Assembly (NCBI RefSeq): GCF_003857015.1
Contig: NZ_QGGF01000235.1
Coordinates: forward strand, 1-32,691
Direction of reading: 5' to 3'
DNA: 32,691 bases
Source: Micromonospora globispora
Lineage (GTDB): Bacteria; Actinomycetota; Actinomycetes; Mycobacteriales; Micromonosporaceae
Shown: in pieces, positions 22,591 to 29,852 of the stretch
Position numbering within the stretch: position 1 is the stretch's first letter
Layout of the letters: every line of letters starts with the position of its first letter
Notes under the pieces: generated by a model
What the model was told of the DNA's origin: nothing
The model's input: the letters and a program-made list of their open reading frames with translations, nothing else
Databases searched by the model: none
Position numbers and translations under genes: made by a program

Positions 22591-24126
22591 TCAGCAGTCC
22601 GAGCAATAGGGGCGGATCGGCTCGGCGGCCGAAGCGGAGGCGTACGCCACGGTAGATGCCACGCTGACCGAGCTGGCGGATTTTGCGCGTGCGCTGGCGT
22701 CGACGCTCTCGGCGCGCTCGATCTCATCGAGCGTCAGGTCGCTGGACACGTAGGCGCGCGCCGTGCTGTCCCACGAGAACAGTTCCTGCAGCCACTTCGG
22801 CAGCCGTCCGTAGACGACCTTGTCGAGGCCGGTCTGCCCGCCGTTCAGGCAGCCCTGGATACGTGCCGCGTCAGCCGTCGAGGTGCCGAGGGAGACGACG
22901 TCACGGTTGCCGTGCTCGCCGAGCTTCGACACGAGGACGTTGCCGCCCGCCAAGCCGATGGCCAAGGGCTTCGCGGCATCCGCGCCGATGACCTGCGGCA
23001 GCACCTCAGCGACAGCTGAGTGCAGGGCCGCGGCGGCCTTCACCGCGCGCAGGGCCGCCTTGTCCTCGTCGTCAAAGGGCAGGTAGGCCAGCGCCTGGAC
23101 ACGGTCACCTTGGTACTGCACCCGCAGCGCTTCGTAGTCCTGGACGGTGGCGTGTCGCATCTCGGAGCGGATAGCGTGATACGCGCGCACCGCTTCGGCA
23201 AGCAAGCCTGCCTGGTCGGCGTCCTCGACGTAGCGCGTGAACCCGTCGACGTCCGCGAAGAGGGACACGGCGTTGACGCGCTTGGTGTTGCTCATGCCCA
23301 GCTTGGCCTTGTCGATCTTCACCGTCGCCTGGTACACGGTCGCGGAGCCGGGCGGGTAGGCGGCGAGGGCGTCCTTCAGCCGCTTGCGGGTAGCCTCGCG
23401 CGACCATCCGTGGCGGTACTCCTCAACCAGTTCCTCCAGCCGGTCATCGTCGAGGGCGATTGCTCGAATGTCCGGGTCGCTAGTCTCGGCGATGTAGTTG
23501 TCGAACGCCTCGGGGAGCAGCGCGGCGGCCTCCAAGGTGATCCGTATGCCCTTGCTGTCGATGATCTTCGCGGCCCGGTTCGCGGGGTTGCCCAGGAACA
23601 GCAGCTCACGGTCACCCCGTACGCCGTTGGCGGTCACCAGGGCCTCGCCGAAGTCAACTCCGGCCGCCGTCCTCCAAGCCGCAGACTGGTCGAGTTCCAG
23701 CACCTCGTTGAAGATCCGGCCGGTGGCGACGATCGCCGCCACCGTAAGGACGGCCTTGACCACCATTGCCTCATCGTCGCCGATGGGGCGGTACGCCAGC
23801 CCATGCAGCTTCGGGCCCTGGAAGTGCACCTTGGTGGCATCGAAATCCGTCTCGACGACACGGGAAGCCTCCCTGGCCCACAGGTGCGACTGGTGCAGCA
23901 GGTCCTCACCGCCGCCTGTGCTCTCGTCGTCGATCGGGTCGTACGCCAGTTGCGTCCGGTAGCTCGGCACATCGACGTAGAAGTGCGCTCCAATGATCCT
24001 CTTCGGGTGCGTCAGAGTAGTGTTCTCCAGGTCGGTCTTGCGTTGAACCTCACCGACCGTCAACCCCTTGGTGGCGTCGTACGCCCTCTGAACCCGCTCC
24101 AGAGATTCCTCATAGTCCCAGCTCAT
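22591..24126 (-). CDS. Pycsar-type class III nucleotidyl cyclase with two cyclase halves
   Basis: A 511-aa protein, ATG at 24126, first gene of a three-gene operon. Residues about 280-425 are a class III cyclase domain: KRVNAVSLFADVDGFTRYVE with metal-binding D292, then VQYQGDRVQALAYLP with D341, then GLAGGNVLVSKLG and a segment ending GTSTADAARIQ. Residues about 42-190 repeat the same plan in weaker form: IIGAHFYVDVPSYRTQLAYD with D52, VHFQGPKLHGLAYRP (Pro105 replaces the second Asp), GVDFGEALVTANG and GNPANRAAKI. The first half is thus probably a non-catalytic partner, as in two-domain adenylate cyclases. Pycsar cyclases make cCMP or cUMP on phage infection; the downstream membrane effector supports that role, but pyrimidine specificity cannot be proved here. 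The C-terminus is Ser/Ala-rich and ends in CSDC. Confidence 0.82.
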   Translation of the reverse strand: MSWDYEESLERVQRAYDATKGLTVGEVQRKTDLENTTLTHPKRIIGAHFYVDVPSYRTQLAYDPIDDESTGGGEDLLHQSHLWAREASRVVETDFDATKVHFQGPKLHGLAYRPIGDDEAMVVKAVLTVAAIVATGRIFNEVLELDQSAAWRTAAGVDFGEALVTANGVRGDRELLFLGNPANRAAKIIDSKGIRITLEAAALLPEAFDNYIAETSDPDIRAIALDDDRLEELVEEYRHGWSREATRKRLKDALAAYPPGSATVYQATVKIDKAKLGMSNTKRVNAVSLFADVDGFTRYVEDADQAGLLAEAVRAYHAIRSEMRHATVQDYEALRVQYQGDRVQALAYLPFDDEDKAALRAVKAAAALHSAVAEVLPQVIGADAAKPLAIGLAGGNVLVSKLGEHGNRDVVSLGTSTADAARIQGCLNGGQTGLDKVVYGRLPKWLQELFSWDSTARAYVSSDLTLDEIERAESVDASARAKSASSVSVASTVAYASASAAEPIRPYCSDC

Positions 24127-24749
24127 AATCCCCCCCCTGATGGTCGGTACGTTGCCCCCAGCGCCGTTCCCCCCGACGCCGGACCATCGACCATTGTGAC
24201 GCGGAGGTACGACAAAATCGGCCGGGAACCGGATTGGCTGGCAGGGGGAGGAGGTGCCAGCGGTTCCGGAGCAAGCCGCTGCTCGGTTGAGCTATCCCTT
24301 CCAGGCCTCAACCGGCTTGGCAGGCACGGTGGCGTCGAGCAGGGCCGCGACGTCCCGGCGGGCAGCGCGGTGCGGACGGCGGGATTGCAGCGGCCAGCGG
24401 ACACGGCGGTGGCGTCTCGCCCGTCAAGACTGGTCCGGGCGGCGTGCAGCCGATCGCTGCGGGCGGCCACGACGCTGCGGAGCCTCGTCTGCCTACCGGG
24501 CCTGAGCGGGTGCGGCCGTTACGAGGGCGGCGTCGAGTAGTCAACGCAGGTACGCCACAGGCCGGGCTGGGTCGTCGAACAGGGGCCGCCCGGCGTGGCC
24601 GGTGAAACCGCCATTCATAGGCCACTGGAGCCCGCACGAGCCCCTATCGCGACGCAGGCAGGCAGGGCGCAGGGGAAGACTGCTGCGCCTGCCTGAGCCG
24701 TCCGCACGAGGACCCCGCGAGGGTCCGGGCGTTCCGCGTCCACCGCTAG
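24127..24749. other. Non-coding stretch upstream of the Pycsar-type operon
   Basis: No gene is recognised in 623 bases; the open frames are Arg/Pro/Ser-rich with no domain features. The right part (24659-24695) has a terminator-like hairpin for the GntR gene. The promoter of the minus-strand cyclase operon should lie in about 24130-24250, where CGACAAAATCGG is AT-richer, but no clear promoter boxes stand out. Confidence 0.4.
24659..24695 (-). terminator. Hairpin downstream of the GntR gene
   Basis: CAGGCAGGGCGCAG (24659-24672) pairs with CTGCGCCTGCCTG (24683-24695), with one bulged G and a 10-base loop. It lies about 55 bases past the stop of the minus-strand GntR gene. Confidence 0.5.
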
Positions 24750-24971
24750 CTAGCCGTTCTCCTTCACGTAGACCCCGGCTCCAGGCAGCGACTCGGTCAG
24801 TCCCTGCATCTTCAAGATCAGAAACACGCGGTCCGCGACGAAGCTGGACACCTCGTACTGCTCACACAACTCGGCCCGGCTGGGCAGGCGTGAGCCAGGC
24901 GGAAACTCCCCGGACTTGATTCGTTTCGTCATGTCTTCGGCTATGCGCTGGTAGGCGTACTGCGGTGGCAC
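24750..24971 (-). CDS. Small GntR-family winged-helix regulator
   Basis: A 73-aa protein consisting of the GntR DNA-binding domain only: YAYQRIAEDMTKRIKSGEFP, PGSRLPSRAELCEQYEVSS, FVADRVFLILKMQGL, and the wing ESLPGAGVYVKENG. The usual ligand-binding C-terminal domain is missing. Such short GntR proteins are common in actinobacteria, often divergent from a small Cys-containing protein as here (25159). It starts at ATG 24971 and probably regulates the shared promoter region to its right. Confidence 0.88.
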   Translation of the reverse strand: MPPQYAYQRIAEDMTKRIKSGEFPPGSRLPSRAELCEQYEVSSFVADRVFLILKMQGLTESLPGAGVYVKENG

Positions 24972-25158
24972 TGGTGGTTCCCTCCGGTCGGCACCTCCTA
25001 CTCAATCACCCATGGCGAGTCCTTGACTAGCAATGGCTAACCATGGCAAGTTCGCTGACAGGTCCCTCCGGTCGGCAACCTGCGGGACCTCGGATAGCGG
25101 TCCGGGTACCTGATCGGGGATCGGTGCCCGGACCTGCTCGCCCCCTGGAGGTCTGACC
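24972..25158. promoter_or_regulatory. Divergent promoter region with direct and inverted repeats (candidate GntR operator)
   Basis: Between the divergent GntR gene and the gene at 25159, the 15-mer TCCCTCCGGTCGGCA occurs twice in the same orientation (24979-24993 and 25063-25077). Between them lies TTGACTAGCAATGGCTAA (25023-25040), containing TTGACT, a possible -35 box, and the short palindrome TAGC-AATG-GCTA (25028-25039), flanked by two CCATGGC copies. The arrangement suggests autoregulation by the GntR protein; binding is inferred. Confidence 0.5.
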
Positions 25159-25380
25159 GTGCCCATGGATGACGGACCTATTACGCCAGCCCTGGTTGTC
25201 TGGACGGCCAAGCGCGTGATCACAGCGCACTCCGAGCCGACCAACCCGCACCGGGCCACAGGCCGCTGCAGGCAGTGCCTGGATAGCGGCTGCGACATGC
25301 TGAGTTGGGCGATAGGCGTGCTCAAGGCGCACCGGCGGGATCCCTCTGCCGCGGCGTGGAGGGGGTCCTGCAAGCCCTGA
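25159..25380 (+). CDS. Small Cys-containing conserved actinobacterial protein
   Basis: A 73-aa protein. GTG 25159 is preferred over ATG 25165 because GGAGG (25147-25151) is seven bases upstream of it. The core TGRCRQCLDSGCDMLSWAIG has three Cys spaced C-x2-C-x4-C, perhaps binding a metal. Similar small proteins divergent from short GntR regulators are common in actinomycetes, with unknown function. No membrane segment or signal peptide is present. Confidence 0.65.
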   Translation: MPMDDGPITPALVVWTAKRVITAHSEPTNPHRATGRCRQCLDSGCDMLSWAIGVLKAHRRDPSAAAWRGSCKP

Positions 25381-25395
25381 GCGCGCCTGCGCCTG

Positions 25396-26007
25396 TCAGG
25401 TGACCTTTTCGTAGAGGATGCCGTGTTTGCTCCGCATGAGGGTCTCGATCGATTTAGCGAGGTTGGTGTCGTGCACCAGCAGCCCCAACTCGATGTTGGT
25501 GTTCTCGGCGCTGTACGAGAAGTTCGCGCTCGTCAGCAGCGTTATCGCACGGTCGACGACGATGAACTTGGCGTGGCTGACCAACGGCTGGTGGCCTCCG
25601 GTAAGGGTCAGCGTCCGGAGTACGGTCGCCTTCGGCAGGTGGGCCGCGACGGCCGCCGGGGAGCCGGCGTGGGCGTCGAGGTACACCGTGACGCTCAGGC
25701 CAGGGCGTGCTGCGGCGTTCTCCAGGGCGGTCCACATGCCTGAGTGCGGGGTGAAGTTGAAGCTTGAGCAGACGATCGACATGCGTGCGTCGTCGATGAT
25801 TCGTTGGGCTTCGCTGGTGAGACGGCCGGTGGTGGCCTCGACGCCCGGCATGGTCCACACGGGGGTGATGGCGGTCCGGACCGCTCGTGCACCGGCGATG
25901 GCTCGGAGCACGGCGACCGAGTCGTCCCGGTGTTCCGCGCCACCAACCCGACGCCGAGCGGTCCGAGCGCCAGTCGAACCGCAGACGTTGATGGCGACGG
26001 TCATCAT
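25396..26007 (-). CDS. Phospholipase-D-like protein, DrmC-type
   Basis: The frame is open further upstream, but the sensible start is ATG 26007 (203 aa), since the preceding sequence is low-quality and opposes another gene. The N-terminal region has AVLRAIAGARAVR, and TPVWTMPGVEATTGRLTSEA, which resembles DrmC proteins of DISARM systems. A core follows: MSIVCSSFNFTPHSGMWTAL and GLSVTVYLDAHAGSPAAVAA. One HKD motif is clear: H145-A-K147-F-I-V-V-D152, followed by LLTSANFSYSAENTNIELGL. PLD-like enzymes hydrolyse phosphodiester bonds of nucleic acids or lipids. In DISARM, DrmC accompanies DrmA, DrmB and a methylase, none of which is visible here, so this is an orphan or belongs to another system. 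It diverges from the gene at 26014 with only six bases between. Confidence 0.75.
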   Translation of the reverse strand: MMTVAINVCGSTGARTARRRVGGAEHRDDSVAVLRAIAGARAVRTAITPVWTMPGVEATTGRLTSEAQRIIDDARMSIVCSSFNFTPHSGMWTALENAAARPGLSVTVYLDAHAGSPAAVAAHLPKATVLRTLTLTGGHQPLVSHAKFIVVDRAITLLTSANFSYSAENTNIELGLLVHDTNLAKSIETLMRSKHGILYEKVT

Positions 26008-26013
26008 GGCTTC

Positions 26014-26256
26014 GTGACGGCGGTGGAGGCGTGGTTCCTTGGCGGGCCGATCGACGGACGGCTGATGCCGGTGGAGACGACTGTTGAGGGCGACCTGCCA
26101 GAGGTGGTGAGGATGCCTCAGGGCGGGCTGTATGTCAGTGCATCCGAGGTTGCGGCGTCGGCTGAGCACGTGTACGTCCTGGGCGATCGTTTCGACGACA
26201 TCCACGTCTACCGCTACCAGCGGACCGACGAGGCGCAGGCCGATGGGTATCGATGA
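26014..26256 (+). CDS. Small protein with GGPxDG motif
   Basis: The likely start is GTG 26014 (80 aa). It reads MTAVEAWFLGGPIDGRLMPV, then GLYVSASEVAASAEHVYVLG and DDIHVYRYQR, an all-beta-looking small protein. A related GGPADGHIVPGG stretch is encoded near 27620-27660 on the minus strand. Function unknown; no strong Shine-Dalgarno was seen. Its 3' end overlaps the next gene by 14 bases. Confidence 0.55.
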   Translation: MTAVEAWFLGGPIDGRLMPVETTVEGDLPEVVRMPQGGLYVSASEVAASAEHVYVLGDRFDDIHVYRYQRTDEAQADGYR

Positions 26257-26853
26257 ACTCATCGGAGACGAGCAAGCCGCTGTCGCCTGGCTGCAGTGCG
26301 CCCTCCGCGACTTCTACCTGGGTGACCGAGCATTGCTGCGATACCAGGTTGGCGAGTGGGGCCGACATTCCGTCTCGGCCATCACCTTGCCCGTCACGTC
26401 GACGCGGCTTGGGACGTGGACGCCGAGTACGACCGGCAAGGTACGGACGGGGACCGCAAGGTTCGAGACCCGGACGCGGCGACCCACATGCGGCCCGACC
26501 TCATCGTTCACCGACGAGGGCTACAAGGTGCCGGGAACAACCTGCTGTTCGTTGAGGTCAAGCGTCATTGGCAGCTGCCGGTCGGGGACACCGGCGACAT
26601 CGACAAGGTTCGCCGAGCCGTGATCAGGCACGAGTACCAGATAGCGGTCACTCTCGGCATGGGTACGGCGGGCAGAACGTTCTCGCCCACCTGGACCGTG
26701 TACATCTCCTCGCCAGGATCGCACCGCGGCGCCTGCCCCGAGGCTATGCCGGTGGTCCAGGCGGAGGCGGTATTCGATGAAGCGCGGCTCAAAGATCTCG
26801 AGGTTGCCGCCCGTCACGCCGAGCGGAACCTGCGAGATGGCAACCAGTCGTGA
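26243..26853 (+). pseudogene. Nuclease-like protein with one frameshift
   Basis: ATG 26243 starts MGIDELIGDEQAAVAWLQCA, then LRDFYLGDRALLRYQVGEWG. The coding sense then moves to another frame near 26365 and continues as FRLGHHLARHVDAAWDVDAE, YDRQGT, MRPDLIVHRRG and NNLLFVEVKRHW. The segment HMRPDLIVH...LLFVEVK has the D...ExK spacing of a PD-(D/E)xK-like core, so the intact protein may be a nuclease or a Vsr-like fold. One base change would restore about 203 aa. It is either a pseudogene or a sequencing error. Confidence 0.6.
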
Positions 26854-27081
26854 GCCGCTCGGGTGCAAGCCCCGGCGGCACTTGAGGAGCAACGAGTCGG
26901 CGTAGCTGGCCGTTCGCAGCGACGATCTGCGTTAGAGAGCGGCGAAGCGAGCGACGACCGGTGCGTGATCTGGCACGACGGCAGCCTGACGGCTGCGGGT
27001 GGAAGCGCCGATGGAGGTGATGTCGTCCACCAGGGAGGGGGGTGGGGACCCGGCACCGGCGCCGGCCTTCGACAGTGCCGC

Positions 27082-27453
27082 TCAGCGGGCCTTCTTCGTC
27101 GCCCGTTTGCGCGGCGGCGTCAACAGGTCGGCTATCGCCGCGATTGCGGACGGCACCAGGCGGTAGTACGCCCAGACGCCGCGCTTCTCGCGCTCGAGCA
27201 GGCCGGCCTCGGTGAGGATCCGAAGGTGATGACTCACGGTCGGCTGGGAGAGGCCAAGCGGCGCGGTGAGGTCACTGACGGATGCCTCGCCCTCCGGAGC
27301 GGACTGGATGAGACTGAGCAGTCGCAGCCGGGCTGGGTCGGCGAATGCCTTCAGCACTCCCGCGAGCCGCTCGGCATCGGCGCGCTTGATCGGCTCGCCA
27401 GCAAGCGGCGAGATTGCAGGCGTAGCAGTTTTCGCAGTTCCCACGTCTTCCAT
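27082..27453 (-). CDS. ArsR/SmtB-family repressor lacking the CVC metal motif
   Basis: A 123-aa protein from ATG 27453. The winged-helix domain is complete: LAGVLKAFADPARLRLLSLI (30-49), the recognition helix LSQPTVSHHLRIL (68-80), and the wing LLEREKRGVWAYYRLVP. In arsenic- and metal-sensing ArsR proteins the helix before the HTH carries C-V-C-D-L; here it is S58-V-S60-D-L, so that thiolate site is absent. It may respond to another signal. The frame is open without a stop well upstream of this ATG, so a longer fused product cannot be excluded. No arsenic gene lies nearby. Confidence 0.8.
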   Translation of the reverse strand: MEDVGTAKTATPAISPLAGEPIKRADAERLAGVLKAFADPARLRLLSLIQSAPEGEASVSDLTAPLGLSQPTVSHHLRILTEAGLLEREKRGVWAYYRLVPSAIAAIADLLTPPRKRATKKAR

Positions 27454-28003
27454 CGTTCCACGAACACCATCGATTGGCCGGTGGAACCAGGACCAGTACC
27501 CCGGTGGCCAGCAGGCCGGGCGGTGTTGGGTACACCTGCAGGTCGCGTCCACGCCGGTGTTCAACCGCGGGCGTGATCTCTCGTACAGGCAGGCCTGCCA
27601 CAGGACGGTTTCCCCGCCGCCGGGGACGATGTGCCCGTCGGCTGGCCCGCCGCGCAGCAGCACGTCCACCCATTCGGCGGTGCGTGTTGCTCCGGGGAGG
27701 GGGCGTGCGCTACGAGCACCTGTATGCCCAGGCCGGCAAGGGTTTCGGATGCAGGCCGGGGTCCGCTCGTTGGCTGCGTACGCGTGCAGCCGGTCCCCGC
27801 GCCGCTGCTTGACGTGGGGACCGGTGGTCGGTGGCCTGCGGCTGGGGCTGCTCCACCTGCGTGTGGCCGTGGCCAGCAGCCGGGCGTCGGCCTCGCCGAC
27901 CAGCTCAGCTTCGCCGTCGAGACCTTGGCGCACCACGGCCGGCCCCCAGGCTGTGGACAACTCGCGTATCTGATGCTCCTGTAATGCAAGCCGGGCTGGT
28001 CAG
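27454..28003 (-). pseudogene. Open frame upstream of ArsR with GGPADG motif, probably a gene remnant
   Basis: The ArsR frame stays open back to a TGA at about 28004. It contains LALQEHQIRELSTAWGPAVV and LDGEAELVGEADARLLATAT (helical, protein-like), RGDRLHAYAANERTPACIRN, and from GTG 27669 WVDVLLRGGPADGHIVPGG followed by CRCTQHRPACWPPGYWSW. The GGPADG part resembles the protein at 26014. The beginning is cut off where an IS110 remnant starts, so this looks like the tail of a disrupted gene plus a small GGPxDG gene run together. Its true boundaries are unclear. Confidence 0.35.
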
Positions 28004-28023
28004 AGCTCTACGAGGGCTGTGGA

Positions 28024-28685
28024 TTACGGGGGCCGGATCCGCAGGGATTCCAAGATCAGCGGGTAGACCTGACGCGCGATGTACCGCTTCAGACATCGGG
28101 AGATGTCTTTGTTGCTCAGCCCTTGTTCCCGTCGGCGCTCGACGTAGGTCAGCGTCTCGGGATGGCAGCGCATCCGGTTGACCGCGACGATGTAGAGCGT
28201 CCTGTTGGCCATCCTGTCCCCACCTTGGTTGAGTCGGTGCCGGTCGGTGCGGCCGGAACTGGCGGGGATGGGTGAGACCCTGCAGAGGGCGGCGAAGGCC
28301 AGCTCGTCGCGGATCCGCTCGGGGTTATCGCGGCGGTGATGAGCAGCTGCGCGGCGACTTCGGGGCCGACTCCGGGCAACTCCAGCAGCTGCGGGGCGGC
28401 CTGCTTGAGTAGCACCTGCAGGTCGACGTCGGCGGCCCGGATCTCGCGGTCCAGGTCGATGATGCGACGCGCCAGCCGACGGATCGCGGTCTTGGTCGCC
28501 GCATCGGGTCGGCGATGTCCAGGGTCGGCCGCAACGCGGCAGCAGTGATGATCAGTTCCGAGTTGCGTAGGTGCAGGAGTTGGGTGCGCAGCGGTTCCGG
28601 GGCGGTGCGGACCATGCCGACCAGGGCGTTGATTGCCGCGGAGCACGCTTTCGGCGAACCCGAATAGTCGTCGCCTCCTTCTCAA
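28024..28685 (-). pseudogene. IS110-family transposase remnant (C-terminal part, frameshifted)
   Basis: Pieces of an IS110-type transposase follow in order but in different frames: MVRTAPEPLRTQLLHLRNSE (from about 28615), RRLARRIIDLDREIRAADVD, APQLLELPGVGPEVAAQLLI (the helix-hairpin-helix-like LPGVG motif), and finally MANRTLYIVAVNRMRCHPET and GLSNKDISRCLKRYIARQVY (28212-28024). The N-terminal DEDD catalytic domain is missing. It is a dead remnant at the right-hand border of the accessory region. Confidence 0.8.
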
Positions 28686-28829
28686 GGGTTGAGCCGAGCA
28701 GGGGAGGGCGCAGAAATATGTCGAATGCCCAATGGCTGTATGGCATATGGCATCCCTTTACAGGCATGCCTTTCGATCGACATGATCGTCAGGCACGGTT
28801 GCCGTCCACCCCCTGACGAGGAGGCCCCC

Positions 28830-29504
28830 ATGTGGAGCACCCGATCTTTGCCCCGTTTCCCGCGCGCCAGGCGGCAGGCCGCCGCGGTCGCCGTCGCTGC
28901 GCTCGCCGGGGCCTGCCTGGCCGTCGTGAACGCGCAGCCCGCCTCGGCCACGCCTCCGGGCATTCCGTCGAAGGCGACGGCCCAGTCGCAGCTCAACGCC
29001 CTGACAGTGGCGGCGCAGGGCTCAACGAGTGGCTATTCGCGGGACCTGTTCCCGCACTGGATCACCATCAGCGGCAGCTGCGACACCCGCGAGACCGTCC
29101 TCAAGCGTGACGGCACCTCCGTCGTGGTGAACAGCTCCTGCGCGGCCACGTCCGGCCGCTGGTACAGCCCGTACGACGGCGCGACCTGGACTGCCGCGTC
29201 GGACGTCGACATCGACCACGTCGTGCCCCTGGCCGAGGCGTGGCGCTCCGGCGCCAGTTCCTGGACGACCAGCCGGCGGCAGAGCTTCGCCAACGACCTC
29301 ACCCGCCCGCAGCTGATCGCGGTCACGGACAACGTGAACCAGTCGAAGGGCGACCAGGATCCGTCGACGTGGCAGCCGCCGCTGTCGTCGTACCGGTGCA
29401 CCTACAGCAAGATGTGGATCACCGTGAAGTACAGCTGGGGGCTGAAGCTGCAGTCCTCGGAGAAGTCCGCGCTGCAGAGCATGCTCAACACCTGCAGCTC
29501 CTGA
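28830..29504 (+). CDS. Secreted HNH endonuclease (DUF1524-type)
   Basis: A 224-aa protein from ATG 28830, behind GAGGAGG. It has an N-terminal signal peptide (Arg-rich start, hydrophobic AAAVAVAALAGACLAVV, probable cleavage after ASA at 38-40). The mature part carries the HNH core DVDIDHVVPLAEAW with D129-H130, then FANDLTRPQLIAVTDNVNQS (N170) and KGDQDPSTWQPP. Four Cys (84, 104, 190, 222) could form disulfides, as expected for an exported protein. The likely role is extracellular DNA degradation for nutrition or competition. This family is common in actinomycete core genomes, and the gene lies outside the defence cluster. Confidence 0.88.
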   Translation: MWSTRSLPRFPRARRQAAAVAVAALAGACLAVVNAQPASATPPGIPSKATAQSQLNALTVAAQGSTSGYSRDLFPHWITISGSCDTRETVLKRDGTSVVVNSSCAATSGRWYSPYDGATWTAASDVDIDHVVPLAEAWRSGASSWTTSRRQSFANDLTRPQLIAVTDNVNQSKGDQDPSTWQPPLSSYRCTYSKMWITVKYSWGLKLQSSEKSALQSMLNTCSS

Positions 29505-29510
29505 CCGCGC

Positions 29511-29560
29511 GGTTCCGGCCGGCGGCGCCGTCCTCTCGGACTCGGCCGCCGGCCGGAACC
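29511..29560. terminator. Strong bidirectional hairpin terminator
   Basis: GGTTCCGGCCGGCGGC (29511-29526) pairs perfectly over 16 bp with GCCGCCGGCCGGAACC (29545-29560). It lies between two converging genes, ending at 29504 (plus) and 29568 (minus), and probably terminates both. Confidence 0.8.
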
Positions 29561-29567
29561 TGAGCCG

Positions 29568-29822
29568 TCACTGGGGCGGGGATGATGCAGCGTCGCCGGC
29601 TTGCTTGCGCCAACTGCCGCCGGCGTCGGCGGCGAGGAGGCGCTGGATCATCGCGAGGGCTTCGGGCTCGGTGTCGAATTCCCACCGCAGCACCCGGCCT
29701 GTCTCGCTGTCGCCGGCGCGGGCGACGACCTTCCATCGGACCTGGCGGGTCAGCCACACGTCGCGGCGGCCCAGGCGCCCCCAGATCCCGTTCCACCATC
29801 TTGCCGCCACGTCCTCCACCAC
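29568..29822 (-). CDS. Small conserved actinobacterial protein
   Basis: An 84-aa protein: DVAARWWNGIWGRLGRRDVW, then VRWKVVARAGDSETGRVLRW, FDTEPEALAMIQRLLAADAG and WRKQAG. The Trp-rich start and the FDTE-x-EA-x-AM helix are typical of small hypothetical proteins seen in Micromonosporaceae-like genomes. No membrane segment or catalytic motif is visible. The start is one of two adjacent GTG codons (29822 or 29825). Confidence 0.65.
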   Translation of the reverse strand: MVEDVAARWWNGIWGRLGRRDVWLTRQVRWKVVARAGDSETGRVLRWEFDTEPEALAMIQRLLAADAGGSWRKQAGDAASSPPQ

Positions 29823-29852
29823 GGCATCGTACAGGTGTTCGACTGGCGTGTG

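Noticed and set aside
23020..24540. A 506-codon open frame on the plus strand opposite the cyclase
   Set aside because: Antisense shadow of the cyclase gene; no protein features of its own.
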